Made by a program: the position numbers and the translations under genes. The notes beneath the pieces are model-generated. The model saw nothing but the letters and a program-made list of their open reading frames with translations. It had not been told where the DNA came from and made no database searches. Shown in pieces: positions 11,061 through 21,505 of a DNA stretch of 64,000 bases (positions within the stretch are counted from its first letter, which is position 1; the number at the start of each line of letters is the position of its first letter). The stretch comes from Rotaria socialis. Taxonomy: Eukaryota > Rotifera > Eurotatoria > Philodinida > Philodinidae. The DNA lies in contig CAJNYU010000655.1 in NCBI GenBank assembly GCA_905331475.1, positions 1 to 64,000 of the forward strand, in the 5' to 3' direction.

Positions 11061-11064
11061 GCCA

Positions 11065-11141
11065 AACGTTTTTTTTTAGTGTTCTTTTGTGAAACACGAT
11101 CTGAAAGGACTGTTGAAGTATATAGGGTAGAAATTTGGACT

Positions 11142-11190
<49 letters not shown>

Positions 11191-11700
11191 GAGAGGGGGG
11201 NTTTAGTGGTCTTTTGTGAAACACGATCTGAAAGGACTGTTGTAGTATATAGGGGAGAAATTTGGTCTCACCCCCCCCCCTAGATCGTTGCAGAGAAATT
11301 AATTAATTAGCTAATTGGTTAATTAATTCTTTTCTCTGTTACGCTCTAAGATGGTTTCTAATTTTTCTGTCACAGTCTGTGATGGTTTGTTAATTCTCTG
11401 TCACGATCTGTGATGACTGGTGAATTCTTTGTCACAGTCTGTGATGGTTTGTGTTATCTCTGTCACGATTTGGGATGGTCTCTAAACTCTGTGTCAAGAT
11501 TTCTGACGGTCTCTACCAACTCCATTGATCAAAATACAGACCCGGACTGAAAGGCTGCATATATGATTACAAAGAGTGGCAAAAAACCTACGAAGACTCA
11601 CAGACCGTGGTAGACAGGTTCCAGCAAAGGAGTTCCATCATGTTTCACATTTTAATCCCACAGGGATTGCGCTAACAGCTTTTTTTTTACAGTGTAGATC
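11065..11700 (-). repeat. G-tract-ended dispersed repeat, minus-oriented copy (A)
   Basis: Read on the minus strand it starts CTACACTGTAAAAAAA near 11698 and continues into CTGTTAGCGCAATCCC. Diverged CACAGACYGTGACAGAGA repeats follow, then a TTAATTAATTAGC palindrome, a G/C tract and an ACCAAATTTCTCCCCTATATAC end. The end block TGAAACACGATCTGAAAGGACTG occurs twice (11090 and 11219), separated by a homopolymer G tract (11144-11200) that includes one undetermined base. A second, longer copy lies at 43605-44515 on the plus strand and a partial one at 11945-12475. Confidence 0.8.
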
Positions 11701-11944
11701 TAAAATGAGATGTGAGGACGAGATAGTGATTTTTCTTAACTAGTTCTTCGTACGAATTGAGACATACCCACGCGCATGCATTCGAACTAACGTATATGGT
11801 GTCTGTGGACAAGTGAAATGATTACTGATGTCGCAGCTCTTTAAACTGATAGATAAGTCACTCTCATTCTCACTCTTCAAACAGAATATTTTTTATGTGA
11901 TTCCGTTAAAAGCATTTTTTTTAATGTAATAAGAAGCAATATTC

Positions 11945-12475
11945 AATCTGTCCAAAAAAGCTTGTTAGCGCAGCCCCTTTGGAGCTAAAATGTGGAACTC
12001 ACATATATCCCTTCGGCTTACTAAAATAAATCAAAATAATTCATCTAAAAAATCTACCCTGATTTCCACAACCTATAATTAGATCATTGCCTATTTTCAC
12101 TTATGTCTGTAATTGAGTATTAATTGTTAGCTCGTATATTTAACAAGGGCAGAGACTGGTTACTATGGTCTGTAATGGTACCCTAAGCTAGTTACTATGG
12201 TCTGTAATGGACAAGCATTGCTTTTTTTGTGTGGTCTGTAATGGTACCCTAAGCTAGTTACTGTGGTCTGTAATGGACAAGCATTGCTTTTTCTGTGTGG
12301 TTTGTAATGGTACCCTAAGCTAGTTACTATGGTCTGTAATGGGCAAACATTGCTTTTTTTGTGTAGTCGGTAATTGAAAACGAAAGAAATAGCAGCCTAA
12401 ATAGTCAAGCTCCTAATTAGCACAATGTTAAACTCATTAATGTCTGTAATGGGGAGGGGGGGGGTGGGGAGTCGC
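11945..12475 (+). repeat. G-tract-ended dispersed repeat, partial plus-oriented copy (B) with 66-bp tandem repeats
   Basis: It opens with AGCTTGTTAGCGCAGCCCC, matching the start of copy A in opposite orientation. It then holds three 66-bp units (phase points 12167, 12233, 12299) containing GGTCTGTAATGG and ACCCTAAGCTAGTTACT. It ends in a G-rich tract near 12455. Copies A and B point away from each other and are separated by about 250 bp. Confidence 0.7.
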
Positions 12476-12647
12476 AAAAATCTCGCCTTTAAACTTACAC
12501 TCACCATTTTCTTTGAAAATATATGTGAATTCCACAAAAAACAGGAGTGAATGAGAAAAGGAAAAAAACTCGCAATGTACTTTTGCTTTCTGCTCTTGAA
12601 GATATAAAAAACAAGGATTTTACATTTGATTGTAAGCGCACAGAGAA
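12476..12647. other. 5' flank of the WWE-ART gene
   Basis: Short non-coding stretch that must hold the promoter and leader. GATATAAAAA near 12601 could be a TATA-like box about 47 bp before the start codon. This is a guess from sequence alone. Confidence 0.25.
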
Positions 12648-13817
12648 ATGACTGCTGCTGTTACTCCTACTGTTTCATCAATCTTCCAGTGTGTACGTAA
12701 TTTCCAATGGTACTGGAATTCTGCTGTTGATCCATGGTCATCAGCTACATTTGATGCATGGATGAAGTATACAGACATAGAAAATGAAATTATTGAAGAT
12801 GCTCGTGTTTTACAGAAATCAGAAGTAGAAATTGATGGTAATTATATTAATTTAAAAGATCAAATACAGTTTAACAAACTTGATAAAAGCAAACAACGAC
12901 CAATCAAGCGTGTTCAGTTACAGTCTGGTCGTACTAGCACCCATTTACGTGAAGATCGTTTTTCATTACCTATAATAACTCGCACAGCTCCATCGCCTTC
13001 ATTATTGAGTTCAACAAAAAGCGATAATAGTATTCAATTATTGCGGGTGAGAAACGGTCCCGAATTTCCAAGTACTTACTACAAGATGAACGTAGGGAAA
13101 ACCTCGAAAACATTTGCTGATGTTATTGACGAAGCAACTCGTGGTATGATTGAAGAAGGTGCAAAAATTGGTAAGAAACATGAAGCTGAGTGGTTGGCTA
13201 AACAGTTACGTTCTGTAAAACGTTTTGGTGGTGAACTGGTCGATGAACCGGGCAGCTGCTATTATTCGGTAGTCTATAGTAGGAAATTACCTCGTGAAAT
13301 TGGCGAGATGTGCGTTTATCTTTACACAAAAGAATGCTTTTGGTATAAATTGATTAATTCTGTACTACGCAGTACGGATGGCTCTAATTTCCCACGTGAA
13401 CAATTGCAAACACTTGGCCCATTCAGTTTTCTACTTGATGTATATTTAAAAACACTAGGCAAAAGAAACAACTTTACAGTTTTTCTTGGTGTTACATTAA
13501 CAGAAGAGGAAAGAAAAGCATATATACCACCAGAGTACCCTTATTTGCACTTTAGCTCCTTCACATCAACAAGCCTCAATCGTAGCAAAGCAGAAGCGTT
13601 TGGTAACACATTATTTATTATCGATTTAGATCAGGAGTACGGTTATGATGGTGGTCCTATGCAATCTGGTGCAGATATCTCATTCCTTTCTGATTTTTCT
13701 GACGAGCAGGAAGTTTTAATTTGGCCGGCAACATCGTTTCGTGTAATAAAATATGAATATGATAGTATCAAAAATAAACATATTATTCATATGGAAGCGC
13801 AAGATATGGCCCCTTAA
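12648..13817 (+). CDS. WWE domain - mono-ADP-ribosyltransferase (ARTC-like)
   Basis: Single-exon frame of 389 residues. Residues 18-95 (FQWYWNS...DPWSS...IQFN) fit a WWE domain, which in other proteins binds ADP-ribose-containing ligands. Residues 210-385 fit an arginine-type ART fold: a YTKECFWYKLIN helix, an FTSTS motif at 305-309 (STS block) and an EQE pair at 353-355 (ExE block, typical of arginine-specific enzymes). The family would transfer ADP-ribose from NAD+ to protein arginine. The oddity is in the first strand. TVFLGVTL has Leu280 (CTT) where the family's catalytic Arg of the R-S-E triad is expected (usually YRGV or FRGV), so NAD+ binding may be lost. There is no signal peptide or anchor, which suggests an intracellular protein. 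WWE-ART combinations are known in rotifers. The domain call is firm; the loss of activity is inferred. Confidence 0.88.
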   Translation: MTAAVTPTVSSIFQCVRNFQWYWNSAVDPWSSATFDAWMKYTDIENEIIEDARVLQKSEVEIDGNYINLKDQIQFNKLDKSKQRPIKRVQLQSGRTSTHLREDRFSLPIITRTAPSPSLLSSTKSDNSIQLLRVRNGPEFPSTYYKMNVGKTSKTFADVIDEATRGMIEEGAKIGKKHEAEWLAKQLRSVKRFGGELVDEPGSCYYSVVYSRKLPREIGEMCVYLYTKECFWYKLINSVLRSTDGSNFPREQLQTLGPFSFLLDVYLKTLGKRNNFTVFLGVTLTEEERKAYIPPEYPYLHFSSFTSTSLNRSKAEAFGNTLFIIDLDQEYGYDGGPMQSGADISFLSDFSDEQEVLIWPATSFRVIKYEYDSIKNKHIIHMEAQDMAP

Positions 13818-13820
13818 TCT

Positions 13821-14690
13821 GGTGACTATTATACACTGGGATGCTACCATGGTTAGAACTGGAGATGAGGGTGCGGGAAAATGTGTGCAACGAAGAGATA
13901 TACACCCACAACCAGTCTCTCTTTTTTTTGTTGAGAACCTATTCAGAATAGCAGTGGATTTCATTGTTTTCATCGATATTTTATATTTATTCTCAAAGGT
14001 TAATCGAATTTGTCATGCTCTGAAAGAAAAAAAGGAGTTTTATAGAACCATTTTAGGGGTTCTGGTATCGGGTAAAACGCAGAACCCTCGAAAAAGGTTC
14101 TGACTGAAAAAAGGTTCAGTAAAGAAATAACGAAACCATATGTGATTTTTCTTCAAAAAAGGTTCTGTCCTACGTATAAGGTGTTCCATGATTTAAATGG
14201 TTTACCGTTGAGATTTCCCTTATCTCTGTATCCATATTTCGATATTCTTATATCTATACGCTTACAGCTTTACCCTTAAACTATATCCTTATTACTGAAT
14301 CTTATATTTATACCCTTGCAACTATACCCTTAAATCATATCCTTATATTTATACCCTTACAACTATACCCTTATTTGTATATTTCATAAAAAAGTGTGTT
14401 TCCGGGAAAACTTTAGAGCCTTTGCGATTTTGTCACTATCTGAAAACCTTTCAGAGTTTCCGAATATTGGTGTTCAAAGTCTTCTGAACCGAAACAAATA
14501 GTTACATTACTTTCTCACAAACCAGTATCAGAAATTGCAAAAATGTTTTAAAGCTCACTAACGTGAGAATACAATGAAGGATCTGAAAAATATCGGCAGT
14601 CACACAGATGTCGAACCCATGTCGTCTATCATAAAAACATCAAAATGACACATCGTTATTTCTCAAATACTGATATGTAACTTAGCCATT
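13821..14690. repeat. Non-coding stretch with palindromic GGTTCT repeats and an A/T-rich simple repeat
   Basis: 14040-14170 contains several GGTTCTG/CAGAACC inverted pairs like those at 16.2-16.5 kb. 14215-14390 is a degenerate tandem repeat of TATACCCTTACAAC-type units, and a worn version appears near 15240-15420. No gene is recognised. Confidence 0.5.
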
Positions 14691-14699
14691 CGCTGACAT

Positions 14700-15050
14700 C
14701 CACTTGAGGAATCTAAAAGAAAGGAAAAATTAATATTAGGTTTTTGGTTCTTTAATGTAACTCACCCTTTGAATAAAATTCATTCCAAGAACCTAAAAGA
14801 GAAAAAGATCGATATTTCTATGTAACGTTTTTATTCTTAAGTGAACCTTATTATTTGAATAAAATCTATTTGAAGAATCTAAAACAAACAATAAAAACTT
14901 AATATAATTTTCTAATTCTTGCATATAACTTACTGATTGGACAAAATGTATTGAAAGAATCTAAAAAAAGAGAAATTTTGATATTAAGTTTGTATTCTGA
15001 AATAAACTTACCGTTTGGATGCAATCAATTTGAAGAATTTCAAAAAAGGA
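14700..15050. repeat. About 82-bp tandem repeat, five diverged units
   Basis: The block GAAYCTAAAA recurs at 14709, 14789, 14875, 14957 and (as GAATTTCAAA) 15035, a spacing of 78-86 bp. Each unit carries a TTTGAATAAAATCNATTTGAAG-like stretch before it. Non-coding. Confidence 0.7.
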
Positions 15051-15059
15051 GAAATTGCT

Positions 15060-16170
15060 ATAGGTTTTTTATTGTTCGATCCTGTGATTTTAAGAAAAAA
15101 TCAGTTATAATGATCATCTGAAACCAAAAGTTTGTGGTGTTCTCAATCACTACAACCTTTAAAAATTATTATGGTTATTTTTAGCCGTTTTTTCTTGAAA
15201 TTTAATGAAACAAATTAGCTTTAGAGAGTAACCTTAATACTGCATCTTATAGCTATACCTCGTTATCCATGCCTTGATATCTACACCATTACAATTCTTT
15301 TATTTTCAGCATGCCTTTACGATTGCATTCTTATGTCTTGACCGTTTTATTTATATCATTATGCTAATAACCTTGTATGGATTTCCTTATGACTATACGA
15401 TTATTTGTGTATTCGCGAAAGTATATGTTTAGAACTATATCCTCGGATAATATGGATTTCATTAAATCCTCTATCTTATTTGTAAGATGTGAAGTTCAAC
15501 GACATGTGTGCATATTAGCTGCGTATGATATGGCTGAATAATTTCATAGTGTTACATATTTAATTGAATGGTTTCTTTTGTTGATGTGAACGAGTGTTTT
15601 ACAACAAACACGATAGACAACGATAATATGATAACAAATCGTATATAGTTGACGCATACGATACTTAAAAATATTATTGGAGCTTCATTAGAGTCGTCGA
15701 ATTGTGAGGATAGTCGTAATTTATCTCAAAGCAGTTGCATTACTAAATATGGATGATAGCATTATTTGCCTTTATAGTTATTTACCAGATTTAGCATATA
15801 TTATCTAAGCGTTGAAGAAACTATGGTGATTTGTTTCAATCTTTTCCCGGGAATGACAAAGAGGTGAAAATGTAAAAACAAAAGTAAAATTACTTAAGAA
15901 GAAAAGAAAATTCACCCCATCTCAACGGTTCAAGTGCAAAAAGCATTCTCGAGAGATGAAAAAGTCGAACATTAGAGCAAAATAACGTATCATGAAGTAA
16001 AAGAAAGAAGAAAGTATGCAATAAAATAGTTCTACTGAATGTACCTTAAGTTACATTTGAAAAAATATTTTCTGCCGACATTTTGATAAAAGATTTCATA
16101 ATAAATATATGTTGTATCATACTTTGTCTCTCAAAGCCTTTTATGGCAGCACGTTTGAACTGTGAAATTC
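15060..16170. other. Non-coding stretch
   Basis: A/T-rich sequence without recognisable genes or clear repeats apart from worn TATACC-type words at 15240-15420. Confidence 0.4.
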
Positions 16171-16239
16171 TAAAGAATTGAGCAGAAATGAGAAGATATT
16201 TTACACTTCAGTATTTTTGGGTAGAGAATTTGTTTTTAG

Positions 16240-16530
16240 AATGGATCATTTTTTGACAGAACCTTTCAAGGTTCAGTATTATTGCACACTGAATTTTTTA
16301 TGGTTCAGAATTCTTTTACCGAACCTTGTAAAGTTCAGCATCATGGGACAGAATCTGTCGGGTTACGTACCTTTGCCTAGAGAACATTTTATGGTTCGGT
16401 ATTTTTTCACAGAATCTTAGTAGGTTCAGTGTCATTGTACAGAACCCTTTCGGTTCAGTATTCTTCAACACAAAACTTTTTATGGTTTTGAATCTGTTCC
16501 GGAAACCTTCAAAAGTTCAGTACTGTTGGA
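16240..16530. repeat. Palindromic minisatellite, CAGAACCTTTNAAGGTTCAG units
   Basis: Repeats of roughly 45 bp alternate CAGAACC and GGTTCAG blocks with TATT-rich spacers. Each unit can fold on itself. Related to the GGTTCTG repeats at 14.05-14.17 kb. Confidence 0.6.
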
Positions 16531-16539
16531 CAGCACTAT

Positions 16540-17575
16540 TAATAATTTCTTACTGTCATATAGCACTTGAAATGATTCCGCATGAGCTACAGAACCATAA
16601 AAGGAGTTCTTCAGAACTCCTTTTTTCTTTCAGAGCGGATGTACACATTATTTTTCTTACACTACTTGATGTCATAGAGCCAATTATAAAGAAGAAGCCA
16701 TCTGATGAGACCCTCAAGAAACGTAGAAACGCATCCTGATTGCTACACAAAACACACCACATCCTCACCCAAATTGAAAAAAGACTAAATGTGCGGCAGC
16801 GTTACATTTTTCTTTGTGAATTTTTACGCGAAAAATAATCGCCGAAGGAAAATCCTTGTTACCGTTGAAAAGCTCGCTTCACGTTCTACAACATTGACTC
16901 TAGAAGTGTTTAAGCTGGACGTTGTCTTTCACGAGAAATTAGAACTTTAGAGAGAACTCTAAAAATCCAGAGTCCTTTTTATCACAGCACTACGCGACCA
17001 TAAATTCGTTATGTAAGCTAAAGGCTTCAAACAAAACAAGTCACTTTTGTAGCATAAATAGAGTACGATGAGCTGCGTCGAATGTCGCTTGAATTAATTC
17101 TCTAGCCATCATAGTTTCCGAGATAACTCGACAAGCCTGCGCCAGAAGTGTTATAGCGTTACGCTTGGACACACAGTATTTATATTGATAATACCAAGGG
17201 GGAACAAACTGATTTCATGATTTCTAGTGATTTCAAGCGATTTCAACTATTGAAATCAGTTTCTTCCACCTTGGATTCATCTTCTAGCGCGATTCACAAG
17301 CACATGCGCCGCCAGTTTTTTGTTCTCAACTTTACGATGCCCATCGTTCCATTGCGATCTTCACTTCATACATTTTTCCAACCATCCGAGTGTTTAATTA
17401 CTCAAACTACTCACAATATTTGCAGCAGTCTTCGTAAAAGTTTTTCTACAAGATTAGACTGTTTTCGATGTCATCTTTATTTAATGGAAAAAAAATAGAA
17501 AATTTCATGGGAAAGACTACAGCAAAACGATAGAAATCATAGGAACAAGAGAGATCACTACAGAGTTTTTTTTCA
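16540..17575. other. Non-coding stretch left of the satellite array
   Basis: No gene is recognised. The frame at 17217-17498 has no domain and is not supported. It contains a short run of GATTTCAA/TTGAAATC inverted words near 17212-17265. Confidence 0.4.
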
Positions 17576-20500
17576 ATGAATAGTGAGCTCAAGTATATCG
17601 CTTACTTAAAAAAACGACTTACTATACGTGATGTCAACATGCATCACATGAAAACTGCACGAATATGACAAAAATTGCCTTTCAACTATTATGTTCACTT
17701 CAAAACATATCTTGACGATTGACAATGAGCTCAATGATTATATGGTAAATAAATGTCTTCAATAAGAGTCTTGCCCGTGTATATTGTCGACATCGAAACT
17801 AAGCGCCACACTAAGGAAAATCATTAGGGATCATACGCTAGATAACTGTGCCCAATAAGAGTCTTCTTCATATATATTGCTTATCTCCTACTAAAGCTTC
17901 TAGACAGTTCGCATCCTCAAAGATTAAATGAAAAATAAATATTGTCAATAAGGGTCTTGCTCATCTACATTGCTGGCTATGCACTCAACCTTGGCAGTAG
18001 CTTGTATGATAAATGATTAGATGATAAACAAATACTTCCAAGAAAAGTCTTGTATGTGTACATTGTTGGTTTCGAACCCAACGTTCGAAGTAAGTGACGC
18101 GATTCAGCATCATAAGAAGACCGAACTCTTCCAAGCAAGAACTTGTTCTTGTATACTGCTGATTCCAAACAGAGGCACTCCAATACCCTACATCGTCAGA
18201 GATCATACGACAGCTGAATATTTCTAATTATATTCTTCTATGTATATTTTTCAGACTCAGAAACTTAGTTTCGCAGCAAATGACAGAATCAAGGATCATA
18301 TAGCAATTTAATGTTTCCAATAAGAGTTTCCTACGTGTATATTTGTGTCTTGTAAAGAAAACCATTAAGTACGCAACATGATCAAGAATCACATGGAAAA
18401 CAAATATTTCAAGTACACTTTGGTGAATGTATATTGTTATCGTAGAACCAAAGCTTAAAAGGAGATGACTTAATCAATGACTATGTCATGAAGGAATACA
18501 TCAAAGTAGAGTCTTCTTCGTCAATATTGCTCACATCGAAGTTACGTCTGACAGTAGATAATATGATCAACGACCATGTGGTAATTGAAGACAACAGAGT
18601 AAATTCATTTTCGCGTACATGGCTCACTTGAGAATCGAGCGTTGCAGCCAGTACTGCCATCATAGATCATATGACAAATATATATATTCAAGTAGAGTTT
18701 TCTACTTGTATACTAGTATCTTCTAACAAAAGCTTGCCCTGAATGATGCAATCCAAAGATCGTATGATAAATAAATTCTTTCAAGAAGATTCTTCTTCCG
18801 ATACATTCATCTTTTCTAACTTAAATTTTTCAATAGGTAACGCCATGAAAGCTCATATCATAAATAAATATTTTCAAGTAAAGTCTTCTTTGCGTATTTT
18901 GCTCACTTTAAATCCACTCTTCGCCCTCGACGATGCAATCAACGATCATATAATAGATAATTATTTCATAAAAATATCTTACCCATGTATATTGCTGACT
19001 TCTTAACAAAGCTAAACAGTAAGTTAACCAATCCCAGATCATGCCGCAAACAAACAAATCTGACTAAAAGACTATTTTCATATAATGTCTACTTCACACC
19101 ATGGCGGCCCATCAGATAATAGCATCAAAGATCAAAAAACAAATAAACGCCTTCGAGCAGACTCTTGTTTGTGTACATAACTGACTTCGAATCAACGCTT
19201 CGCAATTGGTAGTATCATCAACGATCATGTGACAAATATATACATCGAACTAGAGTCTTCCTCCCATATACCACTGTCTTCAAATCTAACATTCGTAAAA
19301 GATCACGTGATTGAGGATGACATAACATAAAAATTCTTTTAACAAGAGTGCTTCTCAACTATATTGCTTTCATTTAAGCAAAACGTTGCAGCGTGTGACG
19401 TGCTGACGGATGGTTGGATAAATAAACTGTTCTCACCAGGCTACCGTTCAAATTGATGGCTAACCTTTAATCACAGCATTCCAGTACATTGTATGATCAA
19501 GGGTAATATGACAAGTAAATACTTTCAACTAGAGTGTAGTTCGTATATATTTTGAACATTCAAACATGGTTCCCCAGTAATTGATGTAACTAAGAATCAT
19601 GTTGTAATTAAACTCCATGAACAAGGGTTCTGATCGACTATATTGTTAGCGCTGAAGCAAATATCCGTCGTAGGTGATTTGTGCAAGTCTTGTATGAAAA
19701 ATAAATATTCTAAAGTAAAGTGTTATTTGTATATGTTTCTGATATGTAAAAATAGCTTCGGAGTAGGTGGCATAATGAAGTATTGTATAGCAAATCAATG
19801 TCTCTAACCAGAGTGTTGTACATGTATATTGCTCATTTAAAAAAGAAGCTTCACAGTAGCTTACGTAATCAACGATTTTGTGGCCAGCAAATATTTCCAA
19901 AAAGAGTTCCGTTCATATACATTGCTGACATTTAAGAAAATTCTTACGCCATATGAGATTCTTCAAGGCAATGCGACAAACAAATATTTCTAATTAGAGT
20001 TCGATTCGTGTATATTCATGGAGTTTAACCAACATTTCGCAGTAGGTAATGTGATTAGAGATCATATAACAAATAAACTCTTCGAACAAAGGTTCTCTTC
20101 TACTATTTTGATGACGATGAAGTAAAGCTTAGCAGTAACCGACGTAAACACACGTCGTGGGACAAATAAAGGCTTCGAACCAGAATCCGATTCGTATATG
20201 ATGCTAACGCTTAAGTAAACCTTGACGATAGATGGCGTGATCAAGGACATATAACAACTATATATTTTTGAGGAGATCATTTTCGTATATATAGATGCCT
20301 TTCTAAATAATCATCCTATCCACTGACGTGATCAAAGATCTTATGATAAATAAATATTACCAATTATATTCTCATTTGTGTACATTGCACACCTCAAACT
20401 CAAGCTTCATAATGGACGACACCATCACTAGTCATCTGACAAATAAATATTTTCAACCACAGTATAATTCGTATATATTTTTGAGGTTTAAGCATAACTT

Positions 20501-21129
20501 TGGAGTAGAGGATGTAATAAGGCATAATATGGCAGATAGATATTTTCAAAAAGAGTTTTGTTCATGTATATTGCTGACGTTTAAGTAAAGTCTATCAGTA
20601 GATGACGTCATCAAAGATTATATGATAAATAAATTTCTTGAACAAGATACCTGTTCGAGTATATTACTGATGTTCAAGATTAACTTTGCCGAAGCTAACG
20701 CGATCAAGGATCATATAAAAAACCAATGGTTGAAACTAGAATCATGTTCAGATACGTTACCGATACATATTTGAAGCATTTTTGTTGATGAATTTATAAA
20801 GGATTGCATGATAAATGGAGTGCTTCAACAAGGGTCTTGTGCTGTTATATTGCTGGTGTGTGAGGAAATCTTCATGTTAAGTAACGTAATATAGGATCAT
20901 ATGATAATGAAATTCTTAGAATAAAGGTCCTGTTCGATGATATTAATCACATGTGAGCAAGACATCGTAGTAAGTCACATAATCGTAGAGTATATGAGAA
21001 AAGATTCTTTGAACCAAGATGTTATTCGACAATATTGCTGACGTGTAATCAAAGCTTTGCATTATGTAGAGCAATCAAGAATCATATGACAAATAAACTC
21101 TTAGAACCAGGGCCCTGTTCGACTATACT

Positions 21130-21505
21130 GCAGCCGTTCAAGTAAAGTTTCTCAGCTGATAATGGAATCAAGGATCATAGGAAAGAGGAATACTTTCAAA
21201 AAGGGTCTTGTTAATGTATAATGCAGAGGCTTAAGCTAACTGCACGGTAAGTAATCTGATGAAGAATCATGTCAGAAAGACACTGTTTGAACCATAGCCT
21301 TGTTTGACTATGTTACTGACGTTTAAGTAAAGTTTAACAGCTGATAATGGAATCAAGGATCATAGGAAAGAGGAATATTTTCAAAAAGGGTCTTGTTCAT
21401 GTATAAAGCAGAGGATTAAGCTAACTGCACGGTAAGTAATCTGATGAAGAATCATGTCAGAAAGACATTGTTTGAACCATAGCCTTGTTTGACTATATTG
21501 CTGAC
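21130..21505. repeat. Recent 185-bp duplication inside the satellite
   Basis: Two adjacent dimers (GCTGATAATGGAATCAAGG at 21155 and again at 21340) are almost identical over their length. Most neighbouring monomers are far more diverged. This is a local, recent tandem duplication of two monomers. Confidence 0.85.

Noticed and set aside
11039-11224. Poly-Pro ORF over the G tract
   Set aside because: Produced by a homopolymer G tract with an undetermined base.
16178-16739. ORFs of 80-85 residues
   Set aside because: They come from GGTTCAG/CAGAACC palindromic repeats and flank; no domain.
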